Counted from the stretch's first letter, positions 1-8,969 are shown. The stretch is DNA of 64,000 nt from Paraburkholderia fungorum (GCF_902833645.1 NZ_CADFGE010000002.1:685158-749157); one strand, 5' to 3'. Translations and numbers: made by a program. Notes: generated by a model from the sequence alone, not told the origin.

Positions 1-975
1 CTCGACGCCGGCCGGCATATCTTCCGCCAGTTCTTTCATCGCGGAGCGGACCTGGTCGGAAATCGCCAGCGAGTTCGCACCCGGTGCCTGATTGATAGCG
101 AGCGCCACCGCCGGTTTGTTATCCAGCAGCGAACGCAGGCCATATTCCGACGCCGCCAGTTCGATACGCGCAATATCACGCAGGTACGTGACGCCGCCAT
201 CCGGCGCCGTTTTGACGATGATGTCGCCGAATTCGCCCTCAGTCTTCAAACGGCCACGCGCATTCACCGACAACTGCAATTGCGTGCCCGGTACCGAAGG
301 CGATGCGCCGATCACACCGGCTGCCACCTGAATGTTCTGCTCACGGATCGCGTTGACCACTTCGGTCGCCGTCAAACCGCGCTGTGCGACTTTCTGCGGA
401 TCGAGCCAGACACGCATCGCGTAGTCGCCCGAACCCCACAACTGCACTTCGCCGACGCCCTGAATTCGCGCCAGGCGGTCCTTGACGTTGAGCAGCGCGT
501 AGTTGCGCAGATACGTCATGTCGTAGCGATTGTTCGGCGAGATCAGGTGGACCACCATCGTCAGCGTAGGCGAACTCTTGATGGTCGTGATGCCAAGCCG
601 TTGCACGTCTTCCGGCAGGCGCGGCAGCGCCTGGTTGACGCGGTTCTGCACCAGTTGCGTCGCAAGGTCCGGATTGGTGCCGAGCTTGAAGGTCACCGTC
701 AGCGTGAGATTGCCGTCGCTATTGGCTTGCGACTGCATGTACAGCATGTTCTCGACGCCGTTGATCTGCTCCTCGAGCGGCGCGGCGACCGCCTCGGCGA
801 TCACCTTCGGATTGGCGCCCGGATATTGCGCGTGCACCACCACCGAAGGCGGCACCACTTCCGGGTACTCCGAAATCGGCAGCTTGAAGAGCGAAATAAT
901 GCCCCCCAGCAGGATCAATACCGATAGCACACCGGCAAAGATCGGTCGATCGATGAAGAATTTGGATATGTTCAT
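1..975 (-). CDS. bpeF: RND multidrug efflux permease (BpeF/CeoB-like), C-terminal part off the window
   Basis: Inner-membrane proton/drug antiporter of the HAE1 branch of the RND family; the trimer extrudes drugs through an outer-membrane channel. The 325 visible codons begin MNISKFFIDRPIFAGVLSVL, the classic start and first membrane helix of AcrB-type pumps, followed by the porter-domain stretch with EEQINGVENMLYM and GVGEVQLWGSGDYAMRVW. Family length is about 1050 residues, so roughly 70% lies beyond the left edge. It follows the adaptor gene by 88 bp on the same strand, behind llpE and a divergent LysR gene; this order matches llpE-bpeE-bpeF-oprC (llpE-ceoA-ceoB-opcM) of Burkholderia, so an outer-membrane channel gene should follow off-window. 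The symbol is assigned by synteny and motif recognition. Confidence 0.9.
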   Translation of the reverse strand, partial: MNISKFFIDRPIFAGVLSVLILLGGIISLFKLPISEYPEVVPPSVVVHAQYPGANPKVIAEAVAAPLEEQINGVENMLYMQSQANSDGNLTLTVTFKLGTNPDLATQLVQNRVNQALPRLPEDVQRLGITTIKSSPTLTMVVHLISPNNRYDMTYLRNYALLNVKDRLARIQGVGEVQLWGSGDYAMRVWLDPQKVAQRGLTATEVVNAIREQNIQVAAGVIGASPSVPGTQLQLSVNARGRLKTEGEFGDIIVKTAPDGGVTYLRDIARIELAASEYGLRSLLDNKPAVALAINQAPGANSLAISDQVRSAMKELAEDMPAGVE

Positions 976-1063
976 TGGAAGCTCTTAACGTTGGAGCACG
1001 CGCCCGCTATCGCCGGAAAATACGGCTGGATCAGACGAACTGGATAAACGCGGCGCATGAAGC

Positions 1064-2275
1064 TCACGAGTTCTTGTCCGCGGTTTTCGCTCGCGTCTGC
1101 GCAAGCGGTGCGCTATTCGGATCCTGATCGGCCGTCATCGGCACCATATGGGCGCGCACTGCATCGCCCGGACGCACGCGCTGGATACCGTTCACGACGA
1201 TCCGGTCGGTCGGCTGCAGACCGCTCTTGACCACGCGCAGATTGCCCTGCATGCTGCCGACCGCGATTTCCCGGTAGACGACGTGATTGTTCTGGTCGAC
1301 CACCAGCACGAACTTCTTGTCCTGATCGGTGCCCACCGCGGCGTCGTCGATCAGCAGTGCCGGATGCGGCTCGCTGCCGCCGACCTTCACGCGTGCATAC
1401 AGCCCCGGAATCAATGCACCATCCTGGTTATCGAAACGCGCGCGCACCCGGATGGTGCCGGACGACGTGTCCAGCCGGTTGTCGACGGATTCGATCGTGC
1501 CGCTGCGCGAGTAGCCGCTTTCATCCGCCAGACCCAGGTCCACCGGCACCTTGCGGCCATCTTTCGCGCGGCTCAGGTACTGCAGGTAGGTCTGTTCGTC
1601 GACGTCGAACGATGCGTAGATCGGCGAAACCGACACTAGCGTGGTGAGCGGCACCGAGCCTGCCCCCGCCGCCACCACGTTGCCCACCGTGATTTCCGCG
1701 CGCGACACGCGGCCCGACACCGGCGCGACGATCTTCGTGTAGCCGAGATTGATGCGAGCCGTTTCCACGGCCGCCTGCGCGGCCTTCAGGTTGGCACTCG
1801 CTTCGCGCGCGGCGTTCTGCTTCTCGTCGTAATCGCGTTTGGCGATCGCGTTGTCGGCGATCAGGCGTTGCGCACGCTCCCAGTCGCTTTGCGTGTAGCC
1901 GGTGCGCGCCTGCGCGGCTGCGAGCTGTGCTTCGGCGCGGTCGACTTCGGCTGCGTACGGACGCGGATCGATCACGAACAGCGTGTCGCCCTTCTTCACG
2001 AGCGCGCCATCCTTGAAGTTGACGGACACGATCGTGCCCGGCACCTGCGAACGGACCTCGACTTTTTCGACCGCTTCGAGGCGGCCCGAATAGCTTTGCC
2101 AGTCGGTGATGGTCTTTTGCACCACGGTGGCAACATCGACTTCCGGCACGATGGTCGGCGCGGCAGGCGAGCTTGCATCGACGCGTATCGCGCCAAACGT
2201 GCCCAGCCCGGCCACCACGATGACGGCTAGTGCTGCAATCGCCACACGGCGACGGGAAAGAGGAAGGATAGTCAT
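1064..2275 (-). CDS. bpeE: RND efflux periplasmic adaptor (BpeE/CeoA-like)
   Basis: Membrane fusion protein linking the RND pump to the outer-membrane channel. The 403-residue product has an N-terminal hydrophobic anchor (about residues 8-28), then the order typical of the family: lipoyl-like half (SQVPGTIVSVNFKDGALVKKGD), alpha-hairpin rich in Ala/Glu/Gln, second lipoyl half (INLGYTKIVAPVSGRVSRAE), beta-barrel and membrane-proximal domains. Length is normal for MexE/BpeE adaptors. The start is supported by GGGAG six bases upstream. It lies 45 bp downstream of llpE and 88 bp upstream of the permease, consistent with one transcript. No lipobox cysteine is seen, so it is probably held by its uncleaved N-terminal segment. 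Confidence 0.93.
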   Translation of the reverse strand: MTILPLSRRRVAIAALAVIVVAGLGTFGAIRVDASSPAAPTIVPEVDVATVVQKTITDWQSYSGRLEAVEKVEVRSQVPGTIVSVNFKDGALVKKGDTLFVIDPRPYAAEVDRAEAQLAAAQARTGYTQSDWERAQRLIADNAIAKRDYDEKQNAAREASANLKAAQAAVETARINLGYTKIVAPVSGRVSRAEITVGNVVAAGAGSVPLTTLVSVSPIYASFDVDEQTYLQYLSRAKDGRKVPVDLGLADESGYSRSGTIESVDNRLDTSSGTIRVRARFDNQDGALIPGLYARVKVGGSEPHPALLIDDAAVGTDQDKKFVLVVDQNNHVVYREIAVGSMQGNLRVVKSGLQPTDRIVVNGIQRVRPGDAVRAHMVPMTADQDPNSAPLAQTRAKTADKNS

Positions 2276-2320
2276 GTGAAGCTCCCGGTATCGTTGGTTA
2301 AAGTTCTGCTTATTTCTGTC

Positions 2321-3196
2321 TCAGCGATGGGCGCGCGCATCGAAGCGCCACTGAAAAAACCTGACCGCTTCCTGCAAGGCGGGCGGATGGTCGGCCAACG
2401 CGGCGTGCGAGATGCTGGGATAGCGGACCACCTGGGTCAGCACACCCGCGTCGATCAGACTGCTCGCGTATTTCTCCGCCTCCACATGCAGCACATCGTT
2501 TTGCGCCGTCGCGATCAGCGTGGCCGGCAGGCCCGCGAGACGTGACGACTCGAGCGGCGCGGCATACGGATGCATGCGTTGCGACGCTTGCGGCAAGTAC
2601 GCGCGATAACACGCCGCGCATTCCTTCGCCGTGATGTCCGAACCCAGACGCTTCTCGTCGCCGAGACGCGTGAGGCTCGGGTCGAGCATCGGTCCGAACA
2701 GCGCCTGCGCGGCAATGCGCACGTCGCCGCGATCGCGAGCGATAAAAGCAAGGCAGTTGGCCAGTTGCCCACCCGCGTCGTGGCCCGCCACGCCAACCTT
2801 CTTGCTATTCCCGCCAAACGCGCGCGCTCTTGTCTGCACCCACAGCGCCGCGCGATGGGCGTCTTCAGGCGCCGCCGGAAACGGAAACTGCGGCGCCAGC
2901 GAATAACCGACCGAGACCACCAGTGCCGGTAAGTGTTCTGCGAAATAACGCGCGGCGTAGTCGGCCTGATCGATCGAGCCCTTCGTAAAACCGCCGCCGT
3001 GAAAATAAAGCAGTACTGGCAGTGCGGTTTTCTGTAAATGCCGGTACAAACGCAACGTTATGTCCTGGGCGTGCCCTTCGATCCGCACGTCAGTGACCTC
3101 AAGTGCCGTGCTGTCAGCTTGTGCCGGGCCGCTGGCGGCGGGCACAAAGGAGTACGGCGGTTTAAATGCATCCATGTCGAGCCGCGCAATGCGCAT
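2321..3196 (-). CDS. llpE: LlpE, lipase-like alpha/beta hydrolase with substituted nucleophile
   Basis: Hormone-sensitive-lipase-type alpha/beta hydrolase fold of 291 residues. The oxyanion motif HGGG is present (66-69) and an Asp (AQNDVLH) and a His (SISHAA) stand where the triad partners are expected. The nucleophile elbow, normally GDSAGG, reads GHDAGG at 138-143: the serine is Asp140. The gene is first in the efflux operon and divergent from the LysR gene, which is the position of llpE in Burkholderia CeoAB and BpeEF operons. Its role there is unclear to me. Because the nucleophile is missing it may be a non-catalytic protein or use another chemistry. Family and synteny are solid; activity is uncertain. 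Confidence 0.85.
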   Translation of the reverse strand: MRIARLDMDAFKPPYSFVPAASGPAQADSTALEVTDVRIEGHAQDITLRLYRHLQKTALPVLLYFHGGGFTKGSIDQADYAARYFAEHLPALVVSVGYSLAPQFPFPAAPEDAHRAALWVQTRARAFGGNSKKVGVAGHDAGGQLANCLAFIARDRGDVRIAAQALFGPMLDPSLTRLGDEKRLGSDITAKECAACYRAYLPQASQRMHPYAAPLESSRLAGLPATLIATAQNDVLHVEAEKYASSLIDAGVLTQVVRYPSISHAALADHPPALQEAVRFFQWRFDARAHR

Positions 3197-3211
3197 AGAA
3201 CTTCAATGGTG

Positions 3212-3269
3212 CGAATTGTGGGTTCGGCAGACTCGTAAATAAATGCCTATAATCCGGCAACACAATTCG
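3212..3269. promoter_or_regulatory. Divergent llpE/bpeT control region with 9-bp inverted repeat
   Basis: CGAATTGTG at 3212-3220 is exactly repeated in inverse orientation as CACAATTCG at 3261-3269, 40 bp apart. A TATAAT (3248-3253) lies between them in the plus-strand sense. The position between the LysR gene and the efflux operon suggests regulator binding with looping or dimer-of-dimers contact. Binding is inferred. Confidence 0.45.
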
Positions 3270-3349
3270 GCGCCCCTGAACAATCGAATGCGATTGCTCT
3301 GCGGATTCGATTCCTGCTCAGTGCGCCCGCCCCTTTCTGGAGGTTTGCA

Positions 3350-4354
3350 ATGGACCGGCTTCAGGCCATGCAAGTGTTCACGCGCGTCGTCGACACCAAC
3401 AGCTTTACCCGTGCGGCGGAAACGCTCGACCTGCCGCGCGCATCGGTTACCACCATCATTCAGAATCTCGAAGCGTTCCTCGGCACGCGCCTGATGCACC
3501 GGACCACACGGCGTTTGTCGCTCACGCCGGACGGCGCTGCGTATTACGAACGCTGCGTGCGCATCCTGGCGGACGTCGAAGAGACCGAAGCCAGCTTCCA
3601 GAGCGGCAACAAGAAGCCGCATGGCAAGCTGCGCATCGACATGCCGGGATCGATCGGACGCTTGCTGGTGATCCCTTCTTTATGTGAATTCCACACGCGC
3701 TACCCGGACATCGACCTGCAGCTGGGATTGACGGACCGGCCCGTCGACCTGTTGCAGGAAGGCGTGGATTGCGTTGTACGTGTGGGTGCGTTACAGGATT
3801 CGTCGCTGGTGGCGCGACGTATCGGTTTGTTCGAGGGCGTGACCTGCGCTGCCCCCGACTACATCGAACGCGCGGGCATGCCGACGTCGCTCGAGGACCT
3901 CGAGAATCACAAAGCAGTCAATTATTTTTCGAGCCGCACGGGGCGCACGATCGATTGGGCCTTCATGGTTGATGGCAAAGAAGTCGAAGTGAAAATGAAG
4001 GGCATTGTGTCGGTGAACGACGCCGATGCCTACGTAACTTGCGGACTGGAGGGTTTCGGTCTGATTCAGCCGGCGCTCTTCATGGTGCTGCCGCATCTGC
4101 GTTCGGGCCAGCTGGTTGAAGTACTGCCGGAGCTGAAGCCTTTACCGATGCCGATTTCCGCAGTCTATCCGCACAGTCGGCATCTGTCGCCTAAAGTCCG
4201 TGTTTTCGTAGACTGGATTGCCGAGCTGTTCGATCGTTGCCCGTTGCTGAGCGGGCGTGGCAGTCTGGACGCGATGTGCACGAAGCGTACTTTTGAAGAA
4301 CGCGAATCCGCGCCGACGCTCGATACGCCGGTGATGACGGAATGGGTTGCCTGA
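3350..4354 (+). CDS. bpeT: LysR-family regulator of the efflux operon (BpeT/CeoR-like)
   Basis: 334-residue LysR-type transcriptional regulator. Winged helix-turn-helix at about 1-60 (MQVFTRVVDTNSFTRAAETL, then RASVTTIIQNLE), linker helix, and an effector-binding domain from about 90 (GKLRIDMPGSIGRLLVIPSL). The start has a strong GGAGG eight bases upstream. It is divergent from llpE-bpeE-bpeF with a 153-bp shared promoter region, as for bpeT and ceoR, which activate this efflux operon. The C-terminal tail of about 35 residues beyond the usual fold is poorly conserved-looking and charged. The symbol rests on synteny. Confidence 0.88.
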   Translation: MDRLQAMQVFTRVVDTNSFTRAAETLDLPRASVTTIIQNLEAFLGTRLMHRTTRRLSLTPDGAAYYERCVRILADVEETEASFQSGNKKPHGKLRIDMPGSIGRLLVIPSLCEFHTRYPDIDLQLGLTDRPVDLLQEGVDCVVRVGALQDSSLVARRIGLFEGVTCAAPDYIERAGMPTSLEDLENHKAVNYFSSRTGRTIDWAFMVDGKEVEVKMKGIVSVNDADAYVTCGLEGFGLIQPALFMVLPHLRSGQLVEVLPELKPLPMPISAVYPHSRHLSPKVRVFVDWIAELFDRCPLLSGRGSLDAMCTKRTFEERESAPTLDTPVMTEWVA

Positions 4355-4577
4355 TTCGCACTAGTGAAGTACAGAATCTGGAACAGTGAATTCCGACCGC
4401 GGCTCTAATGCCGCGGTTGCCCTGCAGTAACCGGCGGGGCGAGCACGTTATCGCGATTGTTCTGGAATCGCGACAATTCATTTCGCGAAAGTGCGATTTA
4501 TCCGCACTGGCTCGAAGTCTACATTTCACCCTGTCGCGGCGCTGCTTGCGCTGCAAATGAATCGACAGGAGTGAATC

Positions 4578-4892
4578 ATGAAACGCAATCTTTTGGCAGG
4601 TCTCGCTCTTTCGCTGCTGGCCAGCGCGCCGGTGTTTGCGCAAGGCAGTGCTGGTGGCGGGGGTATTGGTCGTGCGGGCACCTATGAAACGCAACCTGCT
4701 CCGACTACGGGTGGGAAGACTCGCGCTGAGGTTCAGGCTGAACTGGTTGCAGCGTATCGGGATGGGTCGCTGCCCGCGTTGAATCGCACGTCGTACCCGA
4801 ATAAAGGTTTGATTGGGCAGACGCAGGCTGCGCGCATTGCCTTGCAGGAAGGCAGAAATGGCAATGTGACACGTGTTGCTGATGGGCAGTAA
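4578..4892 (+). CDS. DUF4148 secreted protein
   Basis: 104-residue exported protein of the DUF4148 family, common in Burkholderiaceae and of unknown function. A signal peptide (MKRNLLAGLALSLLASAPVF, cut after VFA) is followed by a Gly-rich spacer and the DUF4148 core TRAEVQAELVAAYRDG...LPALNRTSYPN. AGGAG precedes the start at good spacing. The 3' half drifts towards G/T-rich codons on approaching the palindromic element at 5068. A paralogue lies at 25854-26168. Confidence 0.85.
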   Translation: MKRNLLAGLALSLLASAPVFAQGSAGGGGIGRAGTYETQPAPTTGGKTRAEVQAELVAAYRDGSLPALNRTSYPNKGLIGQTQAARIALQEGRNGNVTRVADGQ

Positions 4893-4982
4893 AGCGGCTA
4901 CGCCGCGATGATTCGGTTTCCATAAGAAATTTTCATTGCGGTTTTTTCGTTTTTTGTTTCGCTCTTTATCAAGGAGTACGTT

Positions 4983-5057
4983 ATGACGCCGTCTGAACTC
5001 GATGATTGGGGTGTGGATGCGCCTGTTTGGACGCCTTATCGGGCGCCACAGCAATAG
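4983..5057 (+). CDS. Possible 24-residue small protein
   Basis: A short frame starting MTPSELDDWGVDAP and ending YRAPQQ has a very good ribosome-binding site, AAGGAG at 4971-4976, six bases before the ATG. It is acidic and contains two Trp. It lies 90 bp after the DUF4148 gene and stops 10 bp before the palindromic element. I recognise no family. It could be a genuine small protein, the start of a longer gene cut by element insertion, or chance. Confidence 0.35.
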   Translation: MTPSELDDWGVDAPVWTPYRAPQQ

Positions 5058-5067
5058 CGGTTTTTTT

Positions 5068-5714
5068 GCCTGTTTCGGCGGTATTGTTGTTGATCTGGGT
5101 CTTTTGGCCTTTCCTTGTTTTGTTAGTGGTCTATTAGCGTTGCCCCTGTGCGGGGCGGCACCTACTTTTCTTTGCCTGCCGCAAAGAAAAGTAGGCAAAA
5201 GAAAGCGGCTCACACCGCTAATTTTTAAGCGGGTCCCCCGCACAGTAGCGGTAGTGGTGCATCTGGAATCTGTCGCCTCGCACCTTCAGCCCTAGTGACA
5301 AGGCAGTCATACCTCCGGCGGCCTGCGCCGCCGAAACCCGGTTTCAAAAACCATCAGGTATGCCAGGCGCTCCGCCGGTTTCCCTGGTAGACCCGTCCGC
5401 GACGCACGCAGTGCGGAGTGGGAGCTGATGAGCCCTGTGTCAACGGCGCGGAGTGTGCGAGGACACAGATTCCAGATGCACCACTACCGTGGCTGTGCGG
5501 GGGACCCGCTTATGAGCTGGCGGTGTAAAGCCGCTTTCTTTTGCCTACTTTTCTTTGCGGCAGGCAAAGAAAAGTAGGTGCCGCCCCGCACAGGGGCAAC
5601 GCTAATAGACCACTAACAATTCAAGGAAAGGCCAAAAGACCAACCCAAACAGACCACAAACAAAACAAGGAAAGGCCAAAAGCCCAGATCAACAACAAAA
5701 ACCGCCGAGCAGGC
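5068..5714. repeat. Palindromic repeat element, copy 1
   Basis: A 647-bp element made of nested inverted repeats. An 88-bp perfect arm pair (5123-5210 with 5529-5616) is followed inwards by a 47-bp near-perfect pair (5227-5273 with 5465-5511). Outer imperfect arms reach 5068 and 5714 (GCCTG and CAGGC ends). Each 88-bp arm holds its own hairpin, CCTACTTTTCTTTG ... CAAAGAAAAGTAGG. The centre (about 5275-5464) is not palindromic overall but has a CGGCGGCCTGCGCCGCCG hairpin. No transposase is present; the frames that cross it are non-coding. A second copy is at 23050-23695. The right end stops eight bases before the stop codon of the next gene. Confidence 0.92.
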
Positions 5715-5721
5715 CAAACCC

Positions 5722-6795
5722 TTACCTCTTAGGCACCCCTTCCCTCCACTCCCCCCAATGACTCACAATATCCTGCACAAGCGGGCTCCCCGCCCTATAC
5801 AAATTCTCAATAGCAATCGTAAAACCCCCTTGCGCAGCATAGTTAAGCAGATTATCCGCACTAGTCTGCCCATCATATGGCCGATCAAAATCCGACCCGG
5901 CCCGCAGCACCGCAACGCGATTCAAATCCACCTTATGCACCGAGGCCGCGCGCTTAAGCGCCTCATACGTCGCGTTATCCTCCTGCTGCGTCGTGCAATA
6001 AACCCCCTTGCCGTCGGTCAAAATCCTGGTCCAGTCCCGCGCGCGCTGCCCAAGCAGCGTCCCTGACCACCAGGTGTCTCCAGCCAGCGTGTCGCATTGA
6101 ATAACGGTAGGCGGCCGATTCGCCGGCGCATAAGAATACTTGGCTCGCGCTGCCTGCGCCTGAGCACTATCAGACAGCACCACACTGCGCGACAAAGCAA
6201 ACGCCGTATCGGCCAGTTGGGAATTCAACTGGAACACCTCCGTCCGATAGTCGAGCGGCGGCTTGGCCGCAGGACTCGTGGTATTGATCCCCAGATACCC
6301 GGTAGTCCAGCCCGGCGGAATCTCCCGCGCATCGAGCTCCCACTGGATGCCGAAATCCACAAGATACTTCGCCCACGCGGCAGACCCGACCGTGCCCTGC
6401 TGCGGATCGATCCCGGCAATCCCCGCGACCATAAAGTACGTATGCCGCAAGTCGAAACGCGGCGAGAAGGTCAACGCCATGATCGACGCGGCAGCATTGC
6501 TATGCCCCATGCCAGTCGTCATGACACACACGTCCTGCTTGTTGCAATGAACCGTCGGGTAATCCGGTGACAGGCCGTCGACCGTAATCTCACGCCACGG
6601 CCCGAGGCGGTCCAGCCATACCTGCCCCTCGGGTGCGAACATCGAAATGATCATCACCTTGACCGGCAGCCCACGTGAGCCGCCGTCGCCTTGCCAGTAG
6701 CCCGCGTTGTCGTCAGCACTAGCCGGGCCGGACGTGAAAGCGGCGCAAGCCGCAAGTGTCATTGCGCAGAACGCGCCAAGTGTGCGAGTCAGCAT
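5722..6795 (-). CDS. Exported purine nucleoside permease (NUP) family protein
   Basis: 357-residue protein of the purine nucleoside permease/NUP family, whose fold resembles nucleoside phosphorylases. A signal peptide (MLTRTLGAFCAMTLAACAAF, cleavage near PASA-DD) directs export. Recognisable blocks are VKVMIISMFAPEGQVWLDRL, VCVMTTGMGHSNAAASIMAL, the GIAGIDPQQGTVGSAAWA stretch and the Trp-rich GDTWWSG. The ATG at 6795 is chosen because AAGGAAGG precedes it and the signal peptide begins there; an upstream in-frame ATG at 6846 adds 17 unlikely residues. The last ~20 codons contain AGG arginine codons unusual for this genome, next to the palindromic element. Transport versus nucleosidase activity cannot be told from sequence. 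Confidence 0.85.
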   Translation of the reverse strand: MLTRTLGAFCAMTLAACAAFTSGPASADDNAGYWQGDGGSRGLPVKVMIISMFAPEGQVWLDRLGPWREITVDGLSPDYPTVHCNKQDVCVMTTGMGHSNAAASIMALTFSPRFDLRHTYFMVAGIAGIDPQQGTVGSAAWAKYLVDFGIQWELDAREIPPGWTTGYLGINTTSPAAKPPLDYRTEVFQLNSQLADTAFALSRSVVLSDSAQAQAARAKYSYAPANRPPTVIQCDTLAGDTWWSGTLLGQRARDWTRILTDGKGVYCTTQQEDNATYEALKRAASVHKVDLNRVAVLRAGSDFDRPYDGQTSADNLLNYAAQGGFTIAIENLYRAGSPLVQDIVSHWGEWREGVPKR

Positions 6796-7040
6796 CGGGA
6801 TCCTTCCTTTTCTTTTGATGCAAGTTGGGAGAGGGACTGCTTTCAAGCCGAAAGAAGTATAGATGCGAAGAAATTATTTTCCACTACGTGTTGGGGCAAT
6901 TCATGCACCGCGCCTGAACTCCCGCCTACCCGCATGCCTGTGCGGCCCGTCGGCCACCCAGCGCGTCAACGCCGCCGTTCTTATAATGAAGTACCTTCAG
7001 CACGCATCGCGTTTGCGCGCTTCAACCCAGGAGCATCACG

Positions 7041-8021
7041 ATGGACTATGTGAAACTCGGCCGCACCGGCCTCGATGTATCGCGTCTTTGTCTCGGTTGT
7101 ATGAGCTACGGCGTACCCGCTCGCGGTACGCACCCCTGGTCGCTCGATGATGAAGCGGCACGTTCTTTCATCAAGCAGGCACTCGACCACGGCATCAATT
7201 TCTTCGATACGGCCAACGTTTACTCGGACGGCACCAGCGAAGAAATCGTCGGCCGGGCGCTCAAGGACTTTGCAAGGCGCGACGAGATCGTACTGGCCAC
7301 CAAGGTGAATAGCCGCATGCATCCGGGTCCGAACGGCGCCGGCCTGTCGCGAAAGGCAATCATGACCGAAATCGACAATAGCTTGCGACGCCTCGGTACG
7401 GATTACGTCGATCTGTATCAGATCCACCGCTGGGACTACGGCACACCGATCGAAGAAACCATGGAAGCACTGCACGACGTCGTGAAAGCCGGCAAGGCGC
7501 GCTATATCGGTGCATCGTCGATGTATGCATGGCAGTTCGCCAAGGCGCTGCATGTAGCCGAAAGCAATGGCTGGACGCGTTTCGTGACCATGCAGAACTA
7601 CGTGAATCTGCTCTACCGCGAGGAAGAGCGCGAGATGCTGCCGCTGTGCGAAAGCGAAGGCATCGGTGTAATTCCGTGGAGCCCGCTGGCACGCGGACGC
7701 CTGACACGCGACTGGAACACCGAAAGCGCACGCTCGGAGACCGACGCGTTCGGCCGCACCTTATACGCGCAAACCGAAGACGCGGATCGCCGGGTCGTCG
7801 AGCGTGTCAGTGAGATTGCCAGGGAACGCGGGGTGCCGCGGGCGCAGGTGGCCCTCGCGTGGGTCTTGCAGAAGAAGCCGATCACCGCGCCGATCGTCGG
7901 CGCGACCAAGCTGCATCACCTGGACGACGCGGTCGCCGCGCTGTCGTTGAACCTGAGCGCGGACGAAATCCGCCGGCTGGAAGAACTGTATGTGCCGCAC
8001 GCGGTGACCGGGTTTGAGTAA
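7041..8021 (+). CDS. Aldo/keto reductase
   Basis: 326-residue NADPH-dependent aldo/keto reductase, (beta/alpha)8 barrel, cytoplasmic. It starts MDYVKLGRTGLDVSRLCLGC and shows the catalytic tetrad setting: Asp in NFFDTANVYSDG with the following Tyr, Lys in VLATKVNS, and His in YQIHRWD. The C-terminal cofactor loop is ITAPIVGATKLHHL. AGGAG precedes the ATG. It resembles the AKR11/YajO-like branch acting on sugar or quinone-type carbonyls; the substrate is unknown. It stands alone, with no obvious operon partner. Confidence 0.93.
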   Translation: MDYVKLGRTGLDVSRLCLGCMSYGVPARGTHPWSLDDEAARSFIKQALDHGINFFDTANVYSDGTSEEIVGRALKDFARRDEIVLATKVNSRMHPGPNGAGLSRKAIMTEIDNSLRRLGTDYVDLYQIHRWDYGTPIEETMEALHDVVKAGKARYIGASSMYAWQFAKALHVAESNGWTRFVTMQNYVNLLYREEEREMLPLCESEGIGVIPWSPLARGRLTRDWNTESARSETDAFGRTLYAQTEDADRRVVERVSEIARERGVPRAQVALAWVLQKKPITAPIVGATKLHHLDDAVAALSLNLSADEIRRLEELYVPHAVTGFE

Positions 8022-8063
8022 ACGGTAAAGGGACCGGACGGGCATCGCGAGCGGGACAACGCA

Positions 8064-8969
8064 TCAAACCCTCGGCACGTCCGGCTCAAAAAACACCCAG
8101 CGCACCTGTGGAAATGCCGCCTGCAGGTCCGCTTCGATCTCGTTGATCGCGTCGACCATCGCGCGGCCGCTCGCATAGTCGATCATTTCAGCCTGCACGG
8201 CCACCACAACGTGACGGCCCCATTGCAGCGTAATCATATTGATGATGCTGCGAATCTCCGACCGGGCGCGCAGATGCGCCTCGATCGCGCCGCGCACTTC
8301 CGGACCCGCCGATTCGCCGACGATCATGGACTTCACTTCGCGCGCCACCAGCCACGCAATCACCATCAACAAGACACCCACGCCGATGGAACCCAACGCA
8401 TCATAGACAGGATTGCCGGTCACCATCGTCAGCAGCACCGCGACGAAGGCGATTGCAAGACCCGCTAGCGCGGCAATGTCCTCGCCGGCCACCACCAGCA
8501 GTTCGGACTCGCGCGTTTCGCGAAACCAGCGCCACAGGCTTTTATCGGGATGCGTCTTGCGGATCTCCTTGATCGCCCCCCACAGCGAAAGCGTCTCGAG
8601 CACGACCGAAACACCCAGTACGACAAGCGCCACATACGCGTACTGCAAAGGTTCCCGCGCGAACAGGCGATGCACGCCCTCGTACACCGAAAACGCGCCA
8701 CCCACAAAGAACAACAGCAACGCCACCAGCAACGAATAGAAATTAATCTCGCGGCCACCGCCCATAGGATGCAACGGGCTCGCGGGCCGGCGCGCCTGGC
8801 GCAGGCCGAATAGCAGCAGCAACTGGTTACCGCAGTCGGCGGTGGAGTGAATCGCTTCAGCGAACATCGAACCGGAAGCGGTGAAGGCAGCGGCAGCGAA
8901 CTTGCAGATGGCGATGCCGAGATTGGCGGCTAGCGCATAAAAGATGGCTTTCGGCGATTCTTCTTTCAT
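8064..8969 (-). CDS. Cation diffusion facilitator (SLC30A9-like branch)
   Basis: 301-residue CDF transporter, six predicted membrane helices in the N-terminal ~205 residues and a cytoplasmic C-terminal domain. The helix II metal site reads AIHSTADCGNQLLLL (H and D). The helix V site, DxxxD or HxxxD in zinc exporters, reads GEDIAALAG, typical of the branch related to human SLC30A9. An H/G-rich loop is nearly absent. The metal (Zn, Fe, Mn or Co) cannot be decided. It follows the glutamate dehydrogenase gene by 166 bp on the same strand. Confidence 0.9.
   Translation of the reverse strand: MKEESPKAIFYALAANLGIAICKFAAAAFTASGSMFAEAIHSTADCGNQLLLLFGLRQARRPASPLHPMGGGREINFYSLLVALLLFFVGGAFSVYEGVHRLFAREPLQYAYVALVVLGVSVVLETLSLWGAIKEIRKTHPDKSLWRWFRETRESELLVVAGEDIAALAGLAIAFVAVLLTMVTGNPVYDALGSIGVGVLLMVIAWLVAREVKSMIVGESAGPEVRGAIEAHLRARSEIRSIINMITLQWGRHVVVAVQAEMIDYASGRAMVDAINEIEADLQAAFPQVRWVFFEPDVPRV

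Noticed and set aside
4191..5243. Minus-strand open frame of 350 codons
   Set aside because: It runs antisense through the LysR and DUF4148 genes and into the palindromic element; composition is Arg/Ser-rich with no domain.
5002..5295. Plus-strand frame of 97 codons in the palindromic element
   Set aside because: Its sequence is simply the inverted-repeat arm translated; the same peptide fragments reappear wherever the element occurs.
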